DNA of 34,744 nucleotides from positions 1 through 34,744 of the forward strand of contig CALWQV010000023.1 in the NCBI GenBank assembly GCA_944383785.1, in the 5' to 3' direction. Made by a program: the position numbers and the translations under genes. This document shows positions 1-7,562 of this stretch, one piece after another; position 1 is the stretch's first letter, and each line of letters begins with the position of its first letter. The notes below the pieces were generated by a model, which saw only the letters and a list, made by a program, of their open reading frames with translations, did not search any database and was not told where the DNA came from. Origin of the DNA: an uncultured Enterocloster sp. (GTDB lineage Bacteria > Bacillota > Clostridia > Lachnospirales > Lachnospiraceae).

Positions 1-58
1 GTGTTGCCTTTCCAGCCGGAATCTGCAGTTTGATATATCCTGTTACTTTCTTTGCCAT
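1..58 (-). CDS. rplK: 50S ribosomal protein L11, N-terminal fragment cut by window edge
   Basis: Only the first 19 codons are inside the window. They read MAKKVTGYIKLQIPAGKAT, the usual N terminus of L11, which binds 23S rRNA in the GTPase-associated centre of the large subunit. The ATG is at 58, with a strong GGAGGTG ribosome binding site at about 63-69. It follows nusG on the same strand with a 98-base gap, the common secE-nusG-rplK order in Firmicutes. The rest of the gene lies beyond position 1. Confidence 0.95.
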   Translation of the reverse strand, partial: MAKKVTGYIKLQIPAGKAT

Positions 59-80
59 CTTAGGCACCTCCTAAAATCAT

Positions 81-108
81 GTGGTATTGTCGGGAATCTC
101 CCTCCCAC
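81..108 (-). promoter_or_regulatory. Hairpin in the rplK leader, possible L1/L11 control site
   Basis: On the minus strand a GTGG...CCAC outer stem encloses a GGGA/TCCC inner stem just upstream of the rplK ribosome binding site. Leaders of L11-L1 operons are known in other bacteria to carry an L1-binding structure that represses translation. The position fits such a role. The assignment to L1 is inference from position and shape only; the stems are short. Confidence 0.35.
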
Positions 109-156
109 CAGCCGCCCAATGGACAGCTGATTTAAAACTTGTTACAAATCGCAGCT

Positions 157-672
157 TTACATCTTCTTAACTTCCGCAAAGCTGAGTTCCACCGGTGTTT
201 CACGGCCGAACATTTCCACGCTGATGGTTACGGTCTTCTTGCTGTCGTTGATGGAGCGGATGGCCCCAACCGTATCTTTCCAGGCCCCGGAGATTACTAC
301 AACCATATCTCCCACCTCGAAGTCCACCACAACGTCCTCCCGGGCAAAGCCCAGTCCTGCCATCTCTTCCTCGGTCAGCGGAACCGGTTTGGAGCCCGGG
401 CCTACGAAGCCTGTAACGCCGCGGGTATTGCGAACCACATACCAGGTGTCGTCATTCATCACCATGTGGATCAGCACATATCCCGGGAACATCTTCTTGT
501 CAGCCTTCTTCTCCACGCCGTTCTTTAACTCTACCACCGGAAGCATGGGGACAGAAACTTCCAGAATCTGGTCCTGAAGATTTCTGTTTTCAATCGTCTT
601 CTCAATATCGACTTTTACCTTATTCTCATAACCTGAGTAGGTATGGACCACATACCACTGTGCTTCTGACAT
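157..672 (-). CDS. nusG: Transcription termination/antitermination factor NusG
   Basis: This 171-residue protein has the normal NusG length. The N-terminal NGN domain (about residues 5-110) is recognised by WYVVHTYSGYE and the FPGYVLI/RNTRGVTGFVG segments. A C-terminal KOW domain starts near residue 120 (VGDMVVVISGAWKDTVGAI). NusG binds the RNA polymerase clamp during elongation and can contact Rho or the ribosome through KOW. The ATG at 672 is preceded by a GAGGGTGAG ribosome binding site. The gene starts 18 bases after secE and is clearly in the same operon. Nothing unusual in length or motifs. Confidence 0.97.
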   Translation of the reverse strand: MSEAQWYVVHTYSGYENKVKVDIEKTIENRNLQDQILEVSVPMLPVVELKNGVEKKADKKMFPGYVLIHMVMNDDTWYVVRNTRGVTGFVGPGSKPVPLTEEEMAGLGFAREDVVVDFEVGDMVVVISGAWKDTVGAIRSINDSKKTVTISVEMFGRETPVELSFAEVKKM

Positions 673-690
673 ACGCTCACCCTCGCCTTA

Positions 691-954
691 CTAAAGAATG
701 AATCCCAGACCGAACTTAATCACCAGGTCCAGGACGGCAATCAGCGCCCCCAGGCAGACGGATGCGATCACAACCGCAATGGTCTGCTTCGTAACGGTAC
801 GCCGGTCCGCAAAGACGATCTTCTTGTACTCCTTCTTCAGTCCCTTAAAGAAACTGGGCTTGTTCTCCTTCTTGGCCTTCTTCGCCTTGTCGGTGTGATC
901 AGCCTTGGCCGCTTTCTCTGTGGTCTGTGCAGCTTTTACTGCCGTCTCTCCCAT
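691..954 (-). CDS. secE: Preprotein translocase subunit SecE
   Basis: Small single-span SecE of about 87 residues. A Lys/Ala-rich cytoplasmic N terminus is followed by the conserved amphipathic SFFKGLKKEYKKIVFADRR segment and one membrane helix (IAVVIASVCLGALIAVLDLVI) near the C terminus. SecE clamps SecY in the Sec translocon. The start is placed at the ATG at 954, because the AAAGGA ribosome binding site lies about 10 bases upstream of it. A GTG at 963 is open in frame, but the same ribosome binding site would be only one base away. It sits between rpmG and nusG, the standard order. Confidence 0.95.
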   Translation of the reverse strand: MGETAVKAAQTTEKAAKADHTDKAKKAKKENKPSFFKGLKKEYKKIVFADRRTVTKQTIAVVIASVCLGALIAVLDLVIKFGLGFIL

Positions 955-981
955 AACTTTCACGTCCTTTACTGAACCGGA

Positions 982-1131
982 TTACTTCGTCTCTTTGTGC
1001 AGCGTGTGTCTCTTGCAGAATCTGCAGTACTTCTTGGTTTCCATGCGGTCAGGATGAGTCTTCTTATCCTTCGTCATGTTGTAATTGCGTTGCTTGCACT
1101 CTGTGCATGCCAGTGTGATTTTTGTGCGCAC
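982..1131 (-). CDS. rpmG: 50S ribosomal protein L33 (GTG start, 49 residues)
   Basis: A short gene starting with GTG at 1131 and ending with TAA at 982-984. The product begins [17 protein letters not shown] and ends [14 protein letters not shown]. The two Cys pairs (CTEC and CRFC) are the zinc-binding set of the C+ type of L33. The family is normally about 49-50 residues, so it is complete. A GGAGGTGG ribosome binding site at 1137-1144 fixes the GTG start. It is the first gene of the rpmG-secE-nusG-rplK series; no tRNA-Trp gene lies between rpmG and secE. Confidence 0.95.
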   Translation of the reverse strand: MRTKITLACTECKQRNYNMTKDKKTHPDRMETKKYCRFCKRHTLHKETK

Positions 1132-1229
1132 GACTTCCACCTCCACTTATATTATCGTAGTTCGCATTTTACCCGGGGACTAATTTTGAGCATAAAAAAA
1201 AGACCCTAGGCTCTTCCATTCGCCCGTTT

Positions 1230-1258
1230 ATTCTACCATGCTATGTGGATTCTGTCAA
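1230..1258 (-). promoter_or_regulatory. Sigma-A promoter of the rpmG-secE-nusG operon (extended -10)
   Basis: On the minus strand a perfect TTGACA -35 (1253-1258) is separated by exactly 17 bases from TAGAAT (1230-1235), preceded by TG to give an extended -10. AT-rich DNA, including a run of seven or more T, lies just upstream of the -35. The predicted start is near 1223, giving a leader of about 90 bases before rpmG. Confidence 0.8.
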
Positions 1259-1275
1259 TATATATACAAATTTTT

Positions 1276-2958
1276 TTACACGCATTCCAGGATGACTGCC
1301 TGCAGGGGCTCCAGCGTGATCTGACCACCTTCGTGGGAAAATGTCTCCCCGTTGGTCAAAAGCAGCTTTACCTGGCGTTTTTTTAGCTCCTCAAGGGCGA
1401 CTTTTGCCGGTTCGCTGCGGAAATTTCCAATCACAAGAAGGTCACATCCCTGTCCTCTGCGGAAATAAGCCATGATATCCCTTTCTTCCGTCAATACCGG
1501 CTCTGTCTTTCCGTAAACCGCCGCTTCCTCCAGGCGCTCTTCCTTGCGCAGGCGGATCAGCTCCTTATAAAAGGAAAGAACGCTGCCGCCCCGCTGCTCC
1601 TGGTCCGCCGCATTGATCCGGCGGTAATTGGGATTGACCCGCAGCCATGGCTTTCCCGTGGTAAAGCCGGCCTCAGGCCCGTCGTTCCACTGGAAAGGCG
1701 TCCTGGTATTGTCCCGGCTTAAAAGATTCACCGCCCGCAGGCTCTCTTCCTCTGACAGCCCCGCCTCTCTGGCTACCCGGTATTCCTCGATGGTACTGAC
1801 GTCGTCCACTTCTTTCATGGACTCAAAGGCAATGTTTTCCATCCCCAGCTCCTGGCCCTGATAGATAAATGGGATGCCCCGGAGCATAAAATACATGGCC
1901 GCCAAAAGCTTCTTGCCCTTCTCGCTGCGGGCGTACTCCGGCAGATAGTAGCTGACGCCTCTGGGCTCGTCGTGATTTTCAATGATATTGGAGAAAAATC
2001 CGATCCGCTCCGCCTTTTTCTGGCTCTTAAAGCAGCAGTTTTTGTAGTCCTCCGGCCTAGGCTCTTTGCAGTCATACCAGCCCTTGATGGATTTGCCCAT
2101 CTCCATCTGGGAAAAATCGAAGATAGAGGAAAAATATCCGTCAGGCCCCATGAAATCATTCAGCTGGGAATCCTTGATATTAAATACTTCCCCCACACTG
2201 AAGGAATCGTGGGGTGCGAAGGTACGGTCCCGCATTTCACGCAAAAACTCCCCGATTCCCTGAGCCCGGTCCATCACGGAGCCAAGATCGCAGAGCCCAT
2301 CCGCCCGGTCCGCCGGATAATTTCGGAAGGGAAGAGGCTTTTTAATATTGATAATGGCGTCTACACGAAAGCCGTCCAGTCCCTTATCCAGCCACCAGTT
2401 CATCATCTTGTAGATTTCCTCTCGAAGCTCCGGATTTTCCCAGTTTAAATCCGGCTGCTTTTTGTGGAAGGCATGGAAATAGTACCAATCCGTATCTCCC
2501 AGCCGATCCCAGGCCGGACCGCCAAAGTAAGAACGCCAGTTGGTGGGAAGGCTTCCGTCCGGGGATTTCTTTTTCAGGTAAAAGTAGGCGCCGTATTTTC
2601 CTTCCGGATCTTCGCAGGCTTTCTTGAACCAGATATGCTCGTCGGAGCAGTGATTCACCACCAAATCCATCAACAAATGGAGTCCCCTTGCCTTCGCCTC
2701 TTTAATCAGACGGTCCATATCCTCCATGGTACCAAAGCGGGGATCAATCTGCTGATAGTCAGCGATATCGTAGCCCTGATCCGCCAGAGGGGACACATAT
2801 ACCGGGGATATCCAGAGAATATCCACTCCCAGGTCTTTCAGATAGTCCAGCTTTGAAATGATTCCCGGAAGATCGCCGATGCCATCTCCGTTGGAATCGC
2901 AAAAGCTTTTGGGGTAAATTTGATAGGCAATCTTATTATGCCACCATTTCTTTTCCAT
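1276..2958 (-). CDS. GH13 alpha-glucosidase / oligo-1,6-glucosidase family
   Basis: Glycoside hydrolase family 13 enzyme, 560 residues from the ATG at 2958, the usual length for cytoplasmic oligo-1,6-glucosidase, alpha-glucosidase or trehalose-6-phosphate hydrolase. It starts with WWHNKIAYQIYPKSF and the DSNGDGIGDLPGI signature. Region I is LLMDLVVNHCS, the nucleophile Asp is in GFRVDAI, the acid Glu in FSVGEVF, and the transition-state Asp in ENHDEPR. The family cleaves non-reducing terminal glucose from short oligosaccharides. Ala rather than Val after the nucleophile hints at alpha-1,4 over alpha-1,6 preference, an inference from this subfamily. An open frame extends to 3000, but those codons lie in a structured repeat and are probably not translated. 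The ribosome binding site is weak (AGAAGA) and no promoter is visible nearby. No transporter gene is adjacent. Confidence 0.92.
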   Translation of the reverse strand: MEKKWWHNKIAYQIYPKSFCDSNGDGIGDLPGIISKLDYLKDLGVDILWISPVYVSPLADQGYDIADYQQIDPRFGTMEDMDRLIKEAKARGLHLLMDLVVNHCSDEHIWFKKACEDPEGKYGAYFYLKKKSPDGSLPTNWRSYFGGPAWDRLGDTDWYYFHAFHKKQPDLNWENPELREEIYKMMNWWLDKGLDGFRVDAIINIKKPLPFRNYPADRADGLCDLGSVMDRAQGIGEFLREMRDRTFAPHDSFSVGEVFNIKDSQLNDFMGPDGYFSSIFDFSQMEMGKSIKGWYDCKEPRPEDYKNCCFKSQKKAERIGFFSNIIENHDEPRGVSYYLPEYARSEKGKKLLAAMYFMLRGIPFIYQGQELGMENIAFESMKEVDDVSTIEEYRVAREAGLSEEESLRAVNLLSRDNTRTPFQWNDGPEAGFTTGKPWLRVNPNYRRINAADQEQRGGSVLSFYKELIRLRKEERLEEAAVYGKTEPVLTEERDIMAYFRRGQGCDLLVIGNFRSEPAKVALEELKKRQVKLLLTNGETFSHEGGQITLEPLQAVILECV

Positions 2959-2965
2959 ATTCTTC

Positions 2966-3121
2966 TGTAACAATTCAGGACGGCGGGAAAAAGCGGGCAA
3001 AAACAGGCGTTAAGCTTGCTTATAAGCATGCTTTTGCCCGCTTTTTCACATCGGATGGATATCCGATGCTTCTTGTCCGGCCCCAGCCGGGCAAGAAGAT
3101 GTGCCGTCCTGAATTGTTACA
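2966..3121. repeat. 156-bp palindromic element with 19-bp terminal inverted repeats
   Basis: The ends are perfect inverted repeats: TGTAACAATTCAGGACGGC at 2966-2984 and its complement at 3103-3121. Inside are three hairpins: a 15-bp perfect stem (2988-3002 with 3032-3046, rich in GCGGGC and ending in T5), an 8-bp stem (3049-3056 with 3061-3068, loop GGAT), and a 13-bp stem with one wobble (3069-3081 with 3086-3098, loop CCCA). No transposase or clear target-site duplication is seen. The first hairpin, with T5 at its end, could act as a terminator in either direction after comFC. This looks like a MITE-like or intergenic structured repeat; a related half-site occurs at 29357-29372. Confidence 0.75.
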
Positions 3122-3130
3122 ACCTCCTTT

Positions 3131-3886
3131 CTATCGCTCTGAGCCAATGCAAATGCTGACAAAGTACACCCGCTTCACACCGGCGGCCTTTAGGGCCCTG
3201 GTACACGCCTCTATGGTGCTGCCGGTGGTATAAATATCGTCCACCAGGATCACCGATTCCGGCAGCTTTCCCTCCTTCTTTCGTCTCTCCGGCACGGAAA
3301 ATGCCTGCTCCAGGTTTGCCAGACGCTGAGCGGGGTTTAAGTCCTTCTGCCGGGCGGTCTTTTTGGCGCGGATCAGCAGGCCATTGTCTACCGGCAGCGA
3401 CAGAAGCTCTCCCAGCCTTGCCGCAAGCTCCGCCGCCTGGTTGAATCCCCGCTCCCGGAGCCTGGCGGGATGGACCGGCACCGGAACAAAAGTCTGGGCT
3501 TTCATCCTGCGGATGGCGGACCCCAGGCGCTCCGCCATGGCTTTCCCGTAGTAGTCCAGGTACTCCCGGCGGCCGCCGTATTTGATCCGGGACACGGAGC
3601 GGCTGGCCTTTTCATTGTAATTCAAGAGGGCGATCCCCCTTTCAAAGGTTCTCGGATGCCGCATACAGTCCTGGCAGTATTCCCGGCCGTCTCCGATCTC
3701 CTTGCCGCATTTCATGCAGACCGGGGCCTTCACAAATGAAAGCTTTTTCGCGCAGTCCGGGCAGATATATGCGTCTTTCGGCGTCACGATCCTCTCGCAG
3801 ACCGGGCAGCGGCGCGGGAAAAGAAGGCTGATTACTGCCTCCGCTATGCGGCTGTCGGGGCCGTAGTAGGAAATCAAACGTTTCAC
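3131..3886 (-). CDS. comFC: ComFC-type phosphoribosyltransferase
   Basis: A 251-residue ComF family protein. The N-terminal zinc-ribbon part has Cys pairs (CPVC, CPDC, CMKC, CQDC, residues about 25-75). The C-terminal phosphoribosyltransferase domain has the PVPVHPARLRERGFNQA segment and the PRPP-binding loop VILVDDIYTTGST at residues 212-224. ComFC is needed for DNA uptake in competent bacteria, and relatives are common in species not known to be competent. The start is GTG at 3886 with a GGGGGAG ribosome binding site about 5 bases upstream. GTG overlaps the recD2 stop as GTGA, so translation is coupled to recD2. No comFA helicase is adjacent. Confidence 0.9.
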   Translation of the reverse strand: MKRLISYYGPDSRIAEAVISLLFPRRCPVCERIVTPKDAYICPDCAKKLSFVKAPVCMKCGKEIGDGREYCQDCMRHPRTFERGIALLNYNEKASRSVSRIKYGGRREYLDYYGKAMAERLGSAIRRMKAQTFVPVPVHPARLRERGFNQAAELAARLGELLSLPVDNGLLIRAKKTARQKDLNPAQRLANLEQAFSVPERRKKEGKLPESVILVDDIYTTGSTIEACTRALKAAGVKRVYFVSICIGSER

Positions 3887-6156
3887 GAATTCTCCCCCTC
3901 ATAAATCTCCATAATCCGCTCCTTCAGCCCGCTGTAGCGCTTCTGCTGGGAGCAGTTGGCGGCCATGGCGGAAAATACCTCCGGATGGCCTACCAGGCAG
4001 ACGCAGGATCTCGCCCTGGTAACGGCTGTATAGAGAAGATTGCGGGTCATCAGCATCCGCGGCCCTGGGTACATGGGAATCACCGCCGCCGGGTACTCAC
4101 TTCCCTGGGACTTATGGATGGTAATGGCGTAGGCCAGCTCCAGCTCCTCCAGCTGCTTAAAACTGTACTCCACCCGCCGTCCCTCGTCAAACTCAACGGT
4201 CAGCGTCTCCGCATATTCATTGATCTCCTGAATTACGCCCATGTCGCCATTGAAAACGCCGCTGCCCTGCTCCACCGGAATATTGTAGTCGTTGCAGATC
4301 TCCCACTCCATCTGGTAATTGTTCTTGATCTGCATCACCTTATCCCCCACCCGATAGATTACTCCTCCGTACTCCTTCTGCGCCTTGTCCGGCCCTGGCG
4401 GGTTCAGGTAATTTTGAAAAATCTGGTTCAGCCGCTCTACCCCAAGGGCCCCTTTGCGCATGGGAGTCATAACCTGAATCTCGAAGGGATCGGCCTGCAC
4501 ATAATCCGGCAGTTTTTTCTGAACCAGAGTCAGCATGGCGGAAATAATCTGATCGGGATTCTCCCTGCGGATAAAAAGGAAATCCCGGCTGCGCTTTCCC
4601 AAGTTCACCGGCTGGCCGTCGTTGATGCGGTGGGCGTTGACAATGATATCGCTCTGGGCCGCCTGCCGGAAAATCCGCGTCAGCTTCACTACATTAAAGC
4701 AGCCGGAATGAATCAGGTCCCGCAGCACATTTCCAGGGCCGACGCTGGGAAGCTGATCCACGTCCCCCACCAGCACCAACCGGGTGCCGACGCTTACCGC
4801 CCGCAGAAGGGCATGCATCAGGTGAATGTCCACCATGGACATCTCATCGATGATCACCACATCTGCATCCAGGGGATTCTCCTCGTTGCGCTCAAAATGC
4901 ATCCCCAAAGTCCGTCCGTCCTTTGACTCCATCCCCGGCAGGCCGCTGCCGTCCGTAGAACCGGAAGGCACCAGCTCCAGAAGCCGGTGAATGGTCTTCG
5001 CCTCCCGGCCTGTGGCCTCAGTCATCCGCTTGGCCGCCCGCCCAGTAGGCGCCGCCAGCAGCACTTTCATCTCCTCCAGCTCAAAGTAACGGATCATGGC
5101 GGTTATGGCAGTGGTTTTTCCTGTGCCGGGGCCGCCGGTGAGAATCAAAAGGCCGCTGTTCACCGCCTCCGCCACCGCCTGGGCCTGTAAATCGTCCAGT
5201 TCCAGCTGTTCCATCTGCCGCACCTGCTCCAGGCGCCTGCGGATTTCCTCCTGAGGAATACTTCCTCGGATGTTCAGGTCGTGAAGCATGCGGGCCGTAT
5301 TCAGCTCCAGGTAATAATACTGGGCCCCGTAAACCGCCGTTTCTTCCGGTCCCTTCTTTACCACCAGCCGTTTTTCCAGCTGCAGATCCATCAGATATTT
5401 TTCAAGATCCCCCGTATCTGTTAAAAGCAGCTGGGCAGCCTCCTCCTTCAGCTCTTCCAAGGGCAGGTACGTGTGGCCGTTTGCCGCCGCCTGAAGAAGG
5501 GTATAAAAAATCCCGGCCTTCATCCGGTACTGGCTGTCCGTGAGAATCCCGGCCCGGCGGGCGATTTCGTCCGCCATCTTAAAGCCTACCCCCTGTATAT
5601 CGTCCGCCAGCCGGTAGGGATTTTCCCGGATCACGCCGTAAAGAGAGGGGCCGTATTTCTGATAGATCTTCACCGCCAGATTCACCGAAACGCCGTATTC
5701 CTGGAGGAACATCATGGCCTGGCGCATCTCCCGCTTCTCCTCCATCTGCTCGCCGATGGCCATAGCCATCCGCTCGCTGATGCCCTTGATCTCCGAAAGG
5801 CGCTCCGGCTCCTCCTCCATGATGCGCAGGGTGTCCGCCTTAAAATGACGCACAATCCTGGAAGCCAAAGCGGCCCCGACGCCTTTGATGGCGCCGGAGC
5901 CCAGATAGCGCTCCACTGTCTTTAAGTCTTCAGGAGCTTTCATCTCATATTGTTCAACTTGGAGCTGCTCCCCGTAAACCGGGTGCTCCGTCAGGCGGCC
6001 GCTGGCTTCAATCATGTCCCCTTCGCTGACATAGGCAAAGGTTCCCACCATCACCACCTCGTCGCCGTCCGCATTATCCGTAACCGCCAGAACCGTATAG
6101 CCGTTTTCCTCATTGCGGAACTTAATCCTTTCGATTATCCCTGTAATGGTCGCCAT
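3883..6156 (-). CDS. recD2: RecD2-type SF1B DNA helicase
   Basis: A 757-residue ATP-dependent 5'-3' DNA helicase of the RecD2 (RecBC-independent) type. The N terminus has an OB-like domain (residues 1-75) and helix-hairpin-helix repeats (about 80-210: SGAIKGVGAALASRI, LSEIKGISERMA, DDIQGVGFKMADEIARR). Walker A LTGGPGTGKTT is near residue 345 and Walker B VVIIDEMSM follows. A QLPSVGPGNVL motif and the C-terminal UvrD-like AITIHKSQGSEYPAAVI complete the core. It acts in replication-linked repair. It begins directly after the mreB stop (no gap) with AAGGA about 10 bases upstream of the ATG, and overlaps comFC by 4 bases. Confidence 0.94.
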   Translation of the reverse strand: MATITGIIERIKFRNEENGYTVLAVTDNADGDEVVMVGTFAYVSEGDMIEASGRLTEHPVYGEQLQVEQYEMKAPEDLKTVERYLGSGAIKGVGAALASRIVRHFKADTLRIMEEEPERLSEIKGISERMAMAIGEQMEEKREMRQAMMFLQEYGVSVNLAVKIYQKYGPSLYGVIRENPYRLADDIQGVGFKMADEIARRAGILTDSQYRMKAGIFYTLLQAAANGHTYLPLEELKEEAAQLLLTDTGDLEKYLMDLQLEKRLVVKKGPEETAVYGAQYYYLELNTARMLHDLNIRGSIPQEEIRRRLEQVRQMEQLELDDLQAQAVAEAVNSGLLILTGGPGTGKTTAITAMIRYFELEEMKVLLAAPTGRAAKRMTEATGREAKTIHRLLELVPSGSTDGSGLPGMESKDGRTLGMHFERNEENPLDADVVIIDEMSMVDIHLMHALLRAVSVGTRLVLVGDVDQLPSVGPGNVLRDLIHSGCFNVVKLTRIFRQAAQSDIIVNAHRINDGQPVNLGKRSRDFLFIRRENPDQIISAMLTLVQKKLPDYVQADPFEIQVMTPMRKGALGVERLNQIFQNYLNPPGPDKAQKEYGGVIYRVGDKVMQIKNNYQMEWEICNDYNIPVEQGSGVFNGDMGVIQEINEYAETLTVEFDEGRRVEYSFKQLEELELAYAITIHKSQGSEYPAAVIPMYPGPRMLMTRNLLYTAVTRARSCVCLVGHPEVFSAMAANCSQQKRYSGLKERIMEIYEGENS

Positions 6157-7185
6157 TTAATACTCGTCCTTGTCGCTGCCTTCTAAGGAACGCCCCATCC
6201 CGTGGGCAAACTCAATGAATTTGCCGGTGCCGATGGCTACTGCCGTCAGGGGATCCTCGGCGATCATAGTGCTGATGCCCGTCTTTTCCTCGATCAGGGC
6301 ATCCAGGCCGCTAAGAAGGGAGCCTCCTCCGGTCATGACAATCCCTCTGTCGAAAATATCTGCGGCCAGCTCCGGCGGTGTGCGCTCCAGCACGTTGTGA
6401 ACAGCGTCCACAATCTGAAGAGCCGGCTCCCGCAGGGCTTCCAGCGTCTCGTCCGAGGTCACCACAATGGTCTTTGGCAGTCCAGTTACCAGGTTTCTGC
6501 CCCGCACCTCCATAGTCAGCACCTCCGGACGGCGGTAGGCCGCGCCTACATTGATCTTAATCTCCTCAGCGGTGCGCTCGCCGATCAGCAGATTGTGCTT
6601 CTTTCTCATGTACCGCACCAGGGCCTCGTCGAAGTCGTCTCCGGCTACCTTAATCGAGGTGCTGACAACGGGACCTCCCAGGGAAATAACCGCAATATCC
6701 GCCGTACCGCCGCCAATATCTACGATCATATTTCCGCAGGCCTTGCCAATGTCGATGCCGGCTCCGATGGCCGCAGCTACCGGCTCCTCGATGATGGCGA
6801 CCTCTCTGGCTCCCGCCTGGTATGTGGCGTCCTCCACAGCCTTCTTCTCCACTTCCGTGGCGCCGCTGGGGATGCAGACGCTGATTCTGGGTTTGCGCAG
6901 GGTTCTCTTGCCCACTGCCTTATTAATGAAATACTTCAGCATCTTTTCCGTAATCGTGTAGTCCGAAATCACGCCCTGCCGCAGCGGACGCACGGCCACG
7001 ATATTTCCAGGGGTACGGCCGATCATCAGCCGGGCCTCCTCGCCGAAGGTAATGATCTTATTCGTGTCCCGGTCGATGGCAACCACAGAGGGTTCCTTTA
7101 AAACAACTCCCTTGCCCTTGATGTAAACCAGGATACTGGCCGTTCCCAGGTCAATTCCTATATCATTTGACATCATTGAAAACAT
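6157..7185 (-). CDS. mreB: MreB-family actin-like cell shape protein
   Basis: A 342-residue bacterial actin. The phosphate-1 loop is IGIDLGTASILV near residue 12, connecting and phosphate-2 motifs are DIGGGTADIAV and EEPVAAAIGAG, and the adenosine motif is MTGGGSLLSG. MreB/Mbl filaments guide lateral wall synthesis at the membrane. No mreC or mreD follows; instead recD2 and comFC do, so it may be an Mbl-like second copy. The ATG at 7185 has AGGAGG at 7197-7202. A frame open to 7227 is rejected because the promoter -10 lies at 7217-7222, so those codons would be upstream of the transcript start. Confidence 0.93.
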   Translation of the reverse strand: MFSMMSNDIGIDLGTASILVYIKGKGVVLKEPSVVAIDRDTNKIITFGEEARLMIGRTPGNIVAVRPLRQGVISDYTITEKMLKYFINKAVGKRTLRKPRISVCIPSGATEVEKKAVEDATYQAGAREVAIIEEPVAAAIGAGIDIGKACGNMIVDIGGGTADIAVISLGGPVVSTSIKVAGDDFDEALVRYMRKKHNLLIGERTAEEIKINVGAAYRRPEVLTMEVRGRNLVTGLPKTIVVTSDETLEALREPALQIVDAVHNVLERTPPELAADIFDRGIVMTGGGSLLSGLDALIEEKTGISTMIAEDPLTAVAIGTGKFIEFAHGMGRSLEGSDKDEY

Positions 7186-7216
7186 ATGGTCTATTTCCTC
7201 CTTCTGCATTGCTTTT

Positions 7217-7244
7217 ATTATATACAATATTGTAGAGTTTTCAA
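7217..7244 (-). promoter_or_regulatory. Promoter of mreB-recD2-comFC
   Basis: Minus strand TTGAAA (7239-7244), 16 bases, then a perfect TATAAT (7217-7222). The predicted start near 7210 gives a short leader of about 25 bases before the AUG at 7185, with AGGAGG at 7197-7202 in it. Confidence 0.75.
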
Positions 7245-7562
7245 AGGCTTTTTTTCTTTTTTATATTCTTTATTCTTTTTTCATGATGTAGACATACTTT
7301 TGTCACATTTATTTCCTATTATAATAACTGTTCACCGAGAGGTGAGCAAGGCCTTTGTTTCAAGTGATACTTGAAATCACAAAGCTTTTTCATACTCATA
7401 CCGGACGGAGCAATCCGTCCGGCCCCCCTATTTGCTACCCCCTTATTTTTTGATCATATACCTACCATTCCCATGCTGGCGTTTGCCACGCAAAAACAGA
7501 GGACCTGCGGAAGCCCATTCCGAAGGCCCTCTTTTTTGTTGAAAATAAGGATTCTCAAGAGT
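7245..7562. other. AT-rich gene-free stretch with four hairpins between mreB and the histidine kinase
   Basis: No convincing gene. Four inverted repeats occur: 7332-7345 (TCACC, loop GAGA); 7358-7376 (TTTCAAGT, loop GAT, ACTTGAAA), followed by AAAGCTTTTT; 7401-7422 (9-bp perfect CCGGACGGA stem with a GCAA tetraloop); and the terminator at 7499-7531. The first three have no obvious gene to serve and could belong to an untranslated RNA, a decayed element or upstream mreB control. Confidence 0.5.
7491..7537. terminator. Intrinsic terminator after the hybrid histidine kinase (bidirectional shape)
   Basis: Arms GAGGACCTGCGGAA (7499-7512) and TTCCGAAGGCCCTC (7518-7531) pair at 12 of 14 positions around a 5-base loop. 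On the minus strand it is followed by TGTTTTTG, which fits termination of the kinase mRNA ending at 7563. On the plus strand it is followed by T6 (7532-7537). Confidence 0.65.

Noticed and set aside
139-577. Plus-strand open frames opposite nusG
   Set aside because: They are antisense shadows; nusG on the other strand is complete and has a ribosome binding site.
963-963. GTG at 963 as the secE start
   Set aside because: The ribosome binding site would be one base away; the ATG at 954 fits better.
1195-1215. A possible terminator with T8 in the rpmG leader
   Set aside because: The only stem has a 2-base loop and a mismatch, so it cannot form a stable hairpin.
2959-3000. N-terminal extension of the alpha-glucosidase (start at 3000)
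   Set aside because: The codons lie in the terminal arm and hairpin of the repeat and do not match the family start.
3985-4926. A 313-codon plus-strand frame opposite recD2
   Set aside because: It is His/Leu-rich, lacks a ribosome binding site and mirrors recD2 codons.
6202-7101. A 299-codon plus-strand frame opposite mreB
   Set aside because: Antisense shadow; mreB motifs are all on the minus strand.
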